Source: Branchiostoma floridae (lineage: Eukaryota > Chordata > Leptocardii > Amphioxiformes > Branchiostomatidae). From it: a stretch of DNA of 64,000 nucleotides. Every line of letters starts with the position of its first letter. Within the stretch, counting starts at the first letter, position 1. Location: positions 8,368,920-8,432,919 of the forward strand of contig NC_049992.1 of assembly GCF_000003815.2 (NCBI RefSeq), written 5' to 3'. Of the stretch, positions 23,701 through 35,900 are shown piece by piece. Both the position numbers and the translations under genes were made by a program. A model generated the notes under the pieces. It was not told where the DNA came from, made no database searches, and saw only the letters and a program-made list of their open reading frames with translations.

Positions 23701-23768
23701 GTGGATATGAAAATCACAGACCTCTTTGTATATTCTTCTACCGGAAAATCTCTGCACTCGTGACGACA
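20708..23768. other. First intron of the astacin gene
   Basis: No coding exon is visible in about 3 kb. It holds a hAT-like MITE at 23052-23364. The rest is unique-looking sequence with no motif I can assign. Confidence 0.45.
23052..23364. mobile_element. hAT-like MITE with CAGGGCTCGAAAT ends
   Basis: CAGGGCTCGAAAT and ATTTCGAGCCCTG are perfect inverted ends, with GTATG directly repeated outside. The CAGGG terminus is hAT-like, although a full 8-base duplication is not seen. The interior has repeated TGCACCCA motifs. Confidence 0.7.
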
Positions 23769-23781
23769 GAGGGTAGAAGAA

Positions 23782-23911
23782 ATGGAACTGATGAAGGTTC
23801 TACAGGTGGTTGTCATGGTGATGGCGGCCTGCCTGACCTGTCATGCGCAGAACGACCCGAACAATGACAACATGGGCGCCTTTGAACGGATCCTCGCTGT
23901 CTTCCAAGGAG
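23782..23911 (+). CDS. Astacin gene: signal-peptide exon
   Basis: Opens with [18 protein letters not shown]; the hydrophobic run and small residues before QNDPNND fit a cleavable signal peptide. G at -3 and G at +4 support the first ATG; a second Met at codon 4 is possible. Ends in phase 1 with donor gtatgt. Confidence 0.85.
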
Positions 23912-26900
23912 GTATGTCATGTTTTGTCTTGTACAAATAAACATTCAAACAGTGGGAATTAACTGATGTGTTATATACATAGATATGGATTGCTTATACT
24001 GAATTAATGGTACAATCATGCGTTTTGTCATTATTGTCTTCGAGCTGAAATTCGCCTGCCCTACGTTGCATTAAACGGATTTGCCTATTCTAATTTATAA
24101 CATTATATTCATTGCTTATCATAAATATGTTCTGACCAAGCCATCTATTCAGAGCGACTAGCAATTGCCATTAGTACAGAGCAACATATTAACATTCAAA
24201 CATTCCATTCCATTCCCTTTTTATCNNNNNNNNNNNNNNNNNNNNNNNNNNNNNNNNNNNNNNNNNNNNNNNNNNNNNNNNNNNNNNNNNNNNNNNNNNN
24301 NNNNNNNNNNNNNNNNNNNNNNNNNGCGATCCGGGCACAGATCAGGAACAGGGAGCTGGGCGACGAGGTCGCCGCCGCCGCCTCAGCACTGGAGACACAC
24401 CGCTGGCCCAAGGGCATCATTCCCTACACCATCGACTGCAGTCTGCGTAAGTTTGATTGAACACAAAAAGTGCCAAGTCCCTTTAAGCACTAGTTGATTT
24501 TTCAAATCTATAACGTAGATATTGTCTTGGTCTATCCTATCACTTGCCAAGTCACAAGTGTCGATAAAAACTGGATAGGTGTGTTACGCCGAAGGGCGGT
24601 TAAACCGGCTATATAGGTACTATAGTAGTAGACTTGCGCAGTGTTTAAGGACAATGTGTAGATACACATACAGAAAACGCCATTAACTTTTACGTTGATG
24701 AAGGTTAGACATCCATGTAATAAGACTGCAGTCTGCGTAAGTTAACCAAAAGGCAGTTACTCAATTATATCAAACGACTGGTAATGATTTTGGAAACGGT
24801 CAGATGTTTCAGACAACGTCCGATGTCTTTCGTCAGTGACACTGGACTGGAGAGATCTTGTTGGAGAGACGTTTTTATATTCTAAAAAAAGTGCCGTGTT
24901 CCATTAAGCACTAGTTTATTTTTCAAATCCTACCAGTTCAGTTGCCAAGTCACAAGAATTGATTAAAACTTTATTCAGTTTTACGTCAATGAAGGTTAGA
25001 CAACCAGGTAATAAGATACGCCAAAAAGCAGTTACTCAAACAACTGGATTTTTTGGAATCATTTCAATTGAATCTTGCAAGTTTGTAGTTAACGTTACCT
25101 TTCATCGGTCGCCACCGTCTGTTGGTATATGACCACGTTAAGACATTTTATAACTGAGTTTCCTTTTCCATTTATCCAGAGGCCCTGCCCGACGCGCTGG
25201 TCGCTATCCGGGCTGCCATAAGAGAGTGGGAGGCCAAGACGTGTTTGCGGTTCGTCCAGAGGACCTCGGAAGTAGACTACGTCGAGTTCTACAGAGGACG
25301 ATAGTGAGATATTTTGTCTTCTTAACTTAGCTTTCATTTTTGTGTGTGTTTAAGTGCGCTGGCACGCGTGTGTTTGTGTGTGTGTGTGTGTTTGTGTGTG
25401 TGTGTGCAGGGCTGGGTGTGGGTTTGTGTAAGTGTGTGCGTCTGTGCGCGCATGTCTCTCTCTCTCTCTCTCTGTGTGTGTCCGTGTGTGTATTTTTCTG
25501 TGTGTGAGGGCTGAATGTGTTCTTGTATGAGTGTGTGTGTTTATGTATGTTTGTCTGTTTGACGTGTATGTGTATGCATGTTTATCTTATGGGCTGGGTC
25601 TGTACTTGTGTGTCTGTGTCTGTCTGTCTGTGTGTGTATATGTATCTTTGTGAGTGCGTAACATATAACCCAACTATTTTCCCAGCGTTGGTTAGATGAA
25701 GGTTAGTTTCTTCATAATCCCTGATCTCGTTTCAGTTGCCAAGCCCAGGTTGGCCGTATCGGCGGTAAGCAGTATGTGTCGGTAGGGTACGGCTATGAGT
25801 TCACACACCTCTGTGTGTGCATGTGTGTCAGTGTGTGTCATGAGTGTTTCGGTGATATTATAATACCGCTGATCTTGTTTCAGTTGTCAAGCCCAGGTTG
25901 GCCGTATCGGCGGTAAGCAGTATGTGTCGGTCGGGTACGGCTGTGAGTACACACACGTGAACGTGCACGAGATCGGACACGCCATCGGCTTCTGGCACGA
26001 GCAGTCCCGACCGGACAGGGACGACTACATCGAGGTCCTGTGGGCTAACGTCGATCCTGGTATCTTGATTTTTTCATTATTATTTCTTGTTTGCCACAGG
26101 TTCAATGGCCCATGCACACATCTAAAAATGTTACCGACAATATCTACATCATAGTACAGGTATATACAATAACTACTTACGAGCAGCGATATGAAGCGGC
26201 CTTTCACGGTTTGCGTACAAGATGACGATATCGAGGCCAAAATAAAATTAGAGATACCATATTCCTAGCATAATGACTAGCACCAGTAATAACTAAAGAG
26301 GTGCATTGAAACATACACAACTACAACAAGAGTTCTGAGACCGCATACCTCCAAATACTATACAGATGACTTGCACATTTCCATGATATGTGCACGATAT
26401 GTGCTTTACATAAAATAGCGTAAAGTAAATTGTCAAGTACATTTGGATATACTCACAAAACAAAGCTTGATTAAACCCTGTCCGTTCCCTACTGATTTTG
26501 TTTACAACGTCTGACACATTCTCCAGCCCTGAGGGAGCAGTTTGAGAAGTACGACAAGGAAGACGTGAACGATTTCGGCGAGGAGTACGACTACGCCTCC
26601 ATCATGCACTACCCCTTCAACGCCTTCTCTTCCAACGGCCGGAACACCATCCGAGCGCTCCGACCGGTGGAGAACCAGCCCTACATAGAACTCAGCGAGT
26701 CTGACGCCAGACAGGTCCAGCTCATGTACGACTACTGTAACGGTAAGGGACTCGTGTGTGGCTTGCTTAAGGTGTTTGTATGAACCGTGAAAGGAATTTT
26801 TGTGTCAGGAAGCTCATCTGTTCAGATGTTTTTTTCTGAGATTTTAAAGTTTGGATGGTCGACAATAAAAAAAAATCACCTAAAAATGCTTCACTGTACT

Positions 26901-29900
26901 CCCGGTCGTCATCAGATAATTGACCTTGGTATGAGGTGCCCTAAAGTCGATACCGCCAAACGTTAAAGGTTCAGAGAGCTTTTATAGATTCTACATTTTG
27001 TACAGGATTTCACAAGGCTTCTGCTTTTATTGTACATCCAATTTTTCTTGTTTCAGACCGCGATGATGATGATCTGCCCGAGCCTGAGAACAGAGGTGAG
27101 TAACAGAACTTTTTGAAATATCTGAAAATGCACTAAAAAAAAACCTTTGGTGACAAAGAAATTACAAAACCCTTCGGTGACAAAGAAATTGCAACTCACC
27201 AGTCTAGATGATTTATATTCATCAATCAATCAATTGATCTACTTGGCATTTAAGATTTAAAAATTAGTCGTTATCTACATGTACAATTGGACCAAAGTAC
27301 ACGTACGAAATCGACACTTCCACTTAACTTGCAATTCTTTTTTCATTTCGCAATGATTGTTAGTGGCGTCCTTAACCCACAGGGAGTTGTAGAACTAGAA
27401 GGGTCTTGAAATCGAAAGTGCCATCTTCTGAGAGACGTTTGAAAAGTTAATTGATAATCTGGCCCAATTTAGGCAGCGCTGCTTTCAAATCATCCCCAAG
27501 TGTCGGAATAATCCAATGGGTTGTGCAACATAGTCCATTTTGTTCTTCATCAGGGAAACTCACCATAACTTGTAAATGTAATGAGAAAAAGTTTCAGCAT
27601 AGATTGCCAATTGATGTTAACCCGCCTTGATTGGTCTGAAGTTTCCATGGTAACATGATTTGTCCCCGCCCCAGCCTGTGACGACCTGCACGCCCAATGT
27701 CCCACCTGGGCGGAAGCTGGAGAGTGCGAGAACAACAAGAACTGGATGCTGTACAACTGCAAGACTAGCTGCGAGACATGCGGTAAGTTAACGCATTGAA
27801 CCGTATCTATATCTGTTAGTGATTTCCGTTGTCCAAAACTTTATTTCCTCAATATGTGAGGGTAGAAGAAGAAGAACGACGTACAATGTATGGCAATCTG
27901 TATATACATAGGAATTGAATTATGTACTATTGCTAGAATCTAATCAATCTAAGATAACCCAATTTAATCTAATCTAACGGTAGAAACAATCTAGTTAATG
28001 TTATACAATACTTCCGAATGGTAAGTCAATATAGCAATGTCTCGTTTTTGCAAGTTGTACATATATATGAATTGATCTAGATAACGCTATATGCGTCAAA
28101 TTCGAAAATTAGATAATGATACTCAACACAACATACTGTCAGACAGATATTCGCAAATTAGATAATTGTCTAACAGTCAATTGTATCTTTATTTGATCAC
28201 AAACCCGTTCTTATTGTCTTTTTTCACAGACGGCCCCTGCCTGGACACCAACGTGAAGTGCCCTCAGTGGGCGCTAGAGGGCGAGTGTGAGGAGAACGCG
28301 GAGTGGATGTTGCTGAACTGTAGACTCAGCTGCGAGAGCTGCAACTACGACAACGTTCTCGCTGAATGTAAGAAACCTGACGTATTTTCAAAAAGAAGTT
28401 ATTTTCAAAAAAGTGAAATCGCAAATATATTTTCAGAAATGTCTTTCAGAAAATATCTTTCAGAAAATATCTTTCAGAAAATATCTTTTATGAAAATATC
28501 TTATAAAGTATCTAACGATAAAGTATCTACACACCAAAGTATCTAATGATAAAGTATCTAAACCCCAGAGGACGTCGACACACCATGGCCCTTATTGGTC
28601 AATTTTGTTTAATATTGAGACGTAAGACGTGAATTTTCCGTCATGATCATGTAGTTTTTCTATCTACTTATTCATCTTCAGAAACGACTGGGTGGTCCTC
28701 TCAGTCAGGCACAGACTGGTTTCTAAAGGATTCTAGCGTACAAAATAAATAGCATAAAGTAAAGAAATACTCAGAACTTGTCATTGCGAACCCTAACTAT
28801 GAGACATGTTGCTCTGTCCCACAGTATCTGCCCTGACCATGCCAGTGGAGGCCATGCCGCCGCCCGCGGATGGAGAAATGACCGGGGAAGAACTGGCTGG
28901 CCTGCGCAAGGGACCGCTCGGCAACAATAAGAAGTGTAAGCTATTGTAGTTACTACCTCCGTTAGAAACACGTAGATGTTGTTTTCGGTGTGTTTATCTA
29001 TTGGTCTAAGCATGTGACAGTTTTGGTCTGTGTCCGCATTACAGTGTGATAGGCTGTAAGTGGGAATGTTGTAATGACATACTTGGAGAACTGGAAGTCT
29101 GATTGTAGTTTGGTCTCTCTCACACCAAAGAGCATTCCTATAGGGTATCAAGTAGTTTTCTAGAAGACAGCATGAAATGAAACATTGTAAGGGATGATTT
29201 CAATAGTCTCTAGACAGATTTATCAGAGGCATAAAATAGTATCAACGATGGCTAAGGAGTGTAGCTGGCCAAAGGGAGTCATCAGCCACTGGGTAGCCAA
29301 ACACACTCCTTGCTAGGCCGGCTTCACTCTGGCAGCTTTTGATACTGTCTTATGCTACCGTAGGATCTGCTTGGAGATTAGATGTTTAAGTCGCGCGTTT
29401 AAACCGTTGTCTGAAGCGCTCTAAAAGTCCTACAACTGTTTTACAACCCCCTCCACAGGGCTCCGGTCCTACCGTGTGGTGAACAACGCCTGCATCCGGG
29501 GCCATAACCAGCTGGGAACCCACCGCGACACCACCCTCAGGCACTGCGTCAAGCGCTGTGACGATGACGACAGGTAAGCTAATATAAATATCACGCTTTT
29601 ACATGATTAGTTGTCATGGCAACGTGAACATTGCTGACGAAAGCTGGGGAATAGGGTTGTCATTGCATGCAATGGTATAAAATTGTGGGCCATTGAGCTG
29701 TATTCAAGTACAAAGTCAAAGTCAAATTTCGGCTGTAGCCATCGTCAGTGTCAAATGACCAATCGCCGAATTCTGTGATCTTTAGAACACGCGGCATCAG
29801 CTGCTGATAGTTGAGCATGCAACAATGCTAACCACCAACACAGATCAACGTCCAAGTTAGAAATATAAATTTAAAATATCCTTGCCTGTTTTAATTAAGA

Positions 29901-32900
29901 CAGGCAAACACGAATAGATATATTTATTGAAAAATGGGTCTTATTTTATTCTTTTTTTTTCTGACAGATGTAAGTCGTTTGACCACGTGCCCAGCGAGCG
30001 CCACTGTTCCCTGTCCTTTGACACACGTGACACTGCGCCTGACGCCTTCAAGGCCTGCGACCCCGCCTGGAAGAGAATCACTACCTACTACGAGAAGAAA
30101 CCAACAGAGCCAGAACAGGAATCGTCAGAAGAGGAGGACGAAGATACCTTTGCATCCGGTATGTATCGCAGACTCGTATATGTATAAATTGTCCAAAAAC
30201 AATCGAAATTAGCGACGTTGGCAGCCTGATTTGGTCCCTTGCAGAAGGACGTTTCTGTCAGAAGTTCCGCTAAGGCTAAAAAAATAAGCTGGTGTTATGC
30301 ATACTATCAAGGAAGCAGAATGTATGATGGGTATTTCCGTTCTTTCAACTGTCTCTGTCTTGTAGCTTGGTGTCTACGACTCTTCCTATCTATCATCTTC
30401 TCTACAGTATTGTTCTACTGTCTGCATTGTGTGTGGGCCAAAGGTTTGACATATACAGTTAGACTGCGTTAGAGCTTGACGAATGAAAAGCAACCGTATG
30501 TGCTGTTAACCTTTTGCTAATCAGACGCGTGGTGGCAAAAGCGATAGAAATATTTGACTAATCAGAGACGTAATAACAAAGTATTGGAAACATATGACCA
30601 AACAGAGACGTATTGACGAAAGCGCTGGAAATCGGTGACCAATCAGGGATGGTCGTAACAAATCCACCTGAAAGCTGTAGCCAATCAGAGTGAAAAAACA
30701 ATTCCAGAACGGATGTTGAGATATACCATGAAACAGTGGTGAAGCGCACTCCAAAATAGAATGAAAATTAATATAGTGCACCATAATAACAATGTCGTGA
30801 TATATAGTTTTTTTCGGTCGTCTGAATTTTTTTTCTTCTTTTTTCTATCTTGTAGTTATGGACGGGTTCTATGTCATCACGAACACCTGTCTTAAAGGCC
30901 GGTCCCAACTGGCCATGGGGAATTTCTATGAAGTGAGCGTCGAGCAGTGCGCTGAGAAATGTGCGGAAGCAGAAAGGTAGGAAACAAAGAAAACAACACA
31001 AGTGTGATCGAGTAGGTTGGCCTGGGTCTCGGTGTCAAGCCAAATTTCTGCCCCAGCCAAATATTTGCCCAGCTCTGCTTGGGGGTTAAGTATTCCTGAG
31101 GGAGAGAAGTACGTGTCGTTCAAGCATATCAGTGTAGTTTTGGAGAAAGGGTCACACTGGGAAGGCTAACCCTAACACTAACCCAACCCTAATCTTATCA
31201 TATGGCCCTAACCCAAACCCTGACTCAACGCATGCGCACAACCACCTTAGCAATAATCCGACGTAGCAAAAACTTGACTACACAACGGAAGGGGGATTGT
31301 ATGAAAATGAGATCTCGAGAATAGTCTAGAACGAAAGATCTTTCAAAACAAGATTGTAGTAAAGCTTACCCTACAAAATACCTCTACATTTAGTATTGAG
31401 AAAAGACAAACCTTCTATATAATTGTTCCTAATACAAATGCAAACCTTGATATTACCACGCGACAGAGTTTCACCGAATCTTGTCCGCCCATGTCCGCTT
31501 TAGATACCGCTTCTTTAACTACGTGACGATAGATCTGTAAAATTTTCGCAAAGCTTACCCAATATATTATCTGTAATTTTGATAATGAGAAAAGACAAAA
31601 TGTTAACCGCGCGAAATAACCAGATCAAGAGTTTCACCGACCGAATCTTGTCGGACCATGTCTGCTGTAGATGCCGCTCCTTCAACTACGTGGCGACCTA
31701 CCGTTCGTGCCACCTGTCCATGGATACCCGCGCTACGGCTGTGGACGAGTGTCTGGAAGAGTACAGCGTCATCTCCGACTTCTACGAGAAGAAACCTGAA
31801 GGCACGTGATGGCAGTCTCTATTCTTGATCTGAAATTTATTTGCTTATACTTGGATGCCAAGTATTCATTCGCGCATGCGAGATACAAGTTTGCGACACT
31901 GATACTTAGAAATGTCTTTTTGATGGAGGCGATGAATGAATCAAATTACAATATGACGATGACAAATATCGTGATCAACAACGTATTTTACCCTCTCTTT
32001 TTTACTTTTTCCTCTATCTGCATGTTCTTTCTTCTCCCGTCAAACACATGAACTTGACTTATCAGACACAGATTCACTGTTCCTATTCTATAACATGTTC
32101 TCCACAACTTAGTATGTTCAAGCAGAGTCCTTTCCAAATTCCAAAATACGCCTTTTATCAAAGTGATCCATCGTGACTTTGCCCTTTGCGCTGCCAGTCA
32201 AATGTATCATGACTTTTCATAGTATATTCTATGGCTTATTTGATAATTTATTTAAAGCACTTAAACTTTATCAGTTTGATCTATTTTTACCCCACAGTTG
32301 AGTTCCTGTTGATCGAGGAAGCATGTATCCTGGGTAAGAATCAGCTGGGTTCGTTTTACGGCCAAACCGTAGAGGAATGTCAACTGCGGTGCGGACAGAA
32401 CGAAAGGTGAGATATCTGCAACGCACTATGTAAAAAATATGTACTTATATTGTTGTTAATAAGTATCCTGTCCTTGTCAAATTCCATTTGTATTGTCTCT
32501 GTTTTTTGTCGGCAGGGCTAGCCCTTTGTAATAGCCACAGTATATTCGGCCAGCACTGGCTGTGCATGCTGAACAGCCAAACCAAGAAATAACTAAAGGT
32601 AGATAAATGAAGAAAAACTCTGCAAGGCGTTATATTTACTAATCTTGACTGTGTGATCTGCAAAATTAAAAGAAAAACAACGATGAAATGGCACTGAAAA
32701 TTTTTTTCTTTCCGCTAGGTGTCTCTCCTTTGACTACGTGAGCTCGTACCGTTCCTGTCACCTGTCTACGGACAACAGGCACACTGCCCGGGCGGCGTTC
32801 GAGAGCTGTCCGGCGTGGTTCAGCCCGCAGTCAGATTACTACGAGCGCATTGTGGACGGTGGGTTACATTATTCCTTTCTTTTAAACAACTTTTAAACAA

Positions 32901-35900
32901 AAACGAGTTGTGTAAGACCAGACAGGATGGTTAGTTTACCTTTTTGACGAATTGACAAGAAGATGCACATTATAAATAAAGGCCATCGTATTACATGTAA
33001 CCAAGGAGCTCTCAAAAGCTCCTTGATGTAACTGATTCATACTTGAGTCTGCATCTAATGCCTTTGTAAACAAGCCACGCGTATTAGATTTTGCACCACT
33101 CTTTGTAGAATGAGAAACAAGCCTCTGTACCTGTCTGGTTTATAATGACAGTATCATGTGAGGCATCAAAGTCAGGCTCATAGTGTCTGAAGTGATATGA
33201 CTCATTAAGACAATTCCAATGGAGCAATTCTTATTACTAGATTGACTAACGTTTTAAATCCTCTTTTCAGGAACTGACCCAGTCATCACTGAAGCCCCCC
33301 TCCCACCGACTACTACAGTTCCTCAAACAACGACGACGACCACGACAGAAGCACCGACAACAACGACCACCACTCGGCGCCCTACCGAGGCCCCCACCAC
33401 TGGTCCTCCCGGCACCAAGCCTCCACCCAGGCCCACACTGGCACCAGGTTCGTTACTGGAACATTAAAACCTGCAGTTTATTTCAATCTTTACACAAAGT
33501 TTGGAAATAGTTGAAATTCTATCTACAGTAAGGGCCATGTTTACTTTTGCCGTAAATTAGTCCTTTTGCCAAGTTTAAAGTCTTACCACATGATTGAAAT
33601 AGACTCTCTGAAGTCAAACGCTTGACATTGCACCTCCATCATAATCAACGCAAGGTTTTTTTATTTGCTTCCGGATGTGGCACTGCACTCAAGTTTAGCA
33701 ACTTATCTGAACAGCGCCACAAAATATAGCGAGGAGGTAAAGGTAGTCTGGTATCCAGTTCTACACCTGGGTGAAGTGAGGAAGGTCGTGTAAATTGTCT
33801 TTACTCAATGGTACAACGTCGAGGAATGGCGGGTATCGAACTCTGGACCTCTAGAATCTGAGCCAAACACTCTACCCGCTACGCCACAAATGTACACGAC
33901 GCGACTAAGTTTATCTGATTGGTGTACCCAGGTTCCTGCTCAACTCCGCTCGGCCTTGGAAAGGAGAGCGGCTACTCCCTGCCTGACGAACAGCTCTCCG
34001 CCTCCTCCAGTCTGGACTACGGCACCTGGGACGTAGGAGCGAAGAACGCCAGACTTAACTTCGAGGACGACTATCAGAGGTATGATACCCTCTCTGTCGG
34101 TGTCGAAAGTACATTGGGACACTGGTCTTATAGGTGTTTAATTCAGCACCAGGGACAGGGGCACCAGTTTAGCGACGCCAGTTTTGTCCATGTTAGCTAA
34201 TAGACTGAATAAAGTATCAAAGTGTCATTCAGCACCAGAGACAGGGGTACCAGTATTGTTGGGTATAATTCAGCACCAGGGACAGGGGTACCAGTACTGT
34301 TGGTTATTATTCAGCACCAGGGACAGGGGCACCAGTGGTGTTAATTAGCGCGAAGGGTACAAGACGGACAGTATAGTTGGTGTGTCATTCAGCACCAAGG
34401 ACAGAGGCACAATCAATTTATTATATTGTTGTTTTGTGCCATTTAGCACCATGGACGACTTACCAATTCTTGTTTTGTGCCATTCAGCAAAAGGGCACCA
34501 GCATTGTTGGTTATCATTCAGCACCAGGGACAGGGGCATCAGTCTTGTCGATATGTGTCATTCAGAACCAGGGACAAAGGCACTTATGGTATCAAACTTT
34601 TTAGTGGGAAAACAATACCAAGGCCAGGAACTGTTTCATTAATCATACATATACATAGTTTCACATACATTTAACTGACTTTGGACGATGTTGTGTTGCT
34701 AGGCAACGCGTGGGTGCGTGGTGCGCGGCCAGCTCAGACGCCGGGGAGTACCTGCAGATAGACTTGGGCCGTACCAAACTGATCACAGGGGTGGCCACAC
34801 AGGGACGAGACAAGTACTTCGAACACGTCAAGTCGTACACACTGACCTACAGCCAGGACGGGAGGATATGGAGAGAGTACAAGGAAGGTGGAAGGACAAA
34901 GGTAAGATGGTATAACTTTTGTTAATTTAATTCCTTCGGCCTCTTGGCCTAGTTGGTTTTTTTGAAAGGTATTTTAAGAAGATGGTGACGTTGTCACTGT
35001 TGTCGTTGTCGTGAGAATAACTTGGTGAAAAGAAGAATTTTGAAGACCATGAGACAAGTGAAGTTTCATATTTGCACCTAGGAATTATCAAAATATTTCT
35101 ACCTTCTAGTAGACCAGTTACCAGTATCTTAACTTAAAAGATTTCTTTCACAATTTGTCTATTAGAACGATTGTGAAAGGGGATTGTTATCCCCATTTTG
35201 TGCAAAATTAGCATCAATGTTCTGTGTGACTCTCTCCATAGGTGTTTGAAGGGAACTGCGATCACGTGACACCGGTAACCAATCAGCTGCCCTCGCCCAT
35301 AACGGCCCAGTACCTGCGCATCGTTGTGGTGGACAGCAACTTCCCGTGCATGCGCGCTGAGCTGTACGGCTGTGACACCGCAGGTCAGTCGGCAAATCTT
35401 CAAACTTACAAAAAATCACTATGAATTGGTACCGTCTTACATTTATTCAATGATTGTATTGTACGTTGTTATGGTTGCTAGCCCCCTTCGCAGACTTATA
35501 TGTATGGGCAGTGGCAGCGCGTGGCGTATATTTTTATTTTCTGGAGCGCTGATTGGAAATTTTGGGTTGTAACAATTTGCAGTACCAAAGACTAAGGTTC
35601 TCTATGCTGGGTGCTGCAAAACACCCTCTAGGGAACCGTAGCCGATATTGAAAATCTCAAATCAGCGCTCACCCAGAAAAGATAAACGCCACCACTACAA
35701 AATCTGCAAAGGAGGCTGGTGTTGTGCATTTGATGTTCAAAAATGTTAAGAAAGATTTGTTGAAAGAAACGTATGTCAATCAATCATTTTCATCTTTGAT
35801 TTAAGATGGTGAGACGCCTTCAGATGGCGACAACCCCGGAGACGGTGACAACCCTGGGGACGGGAACGACCCTGGGGACGGTGAGAACCCTGGAGATGGG

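Noticed and set aside
25517-25699. Cys/Val-rich frame
   Set aside because: It is the translation of the GT-rich microsatellite.
33826-33893. Possible tRNA gene on the minus strand
   Set aside because: A and B boxes are present, but no acceptor stem or anticodon arm can be formed, and a SINE body follows directly.
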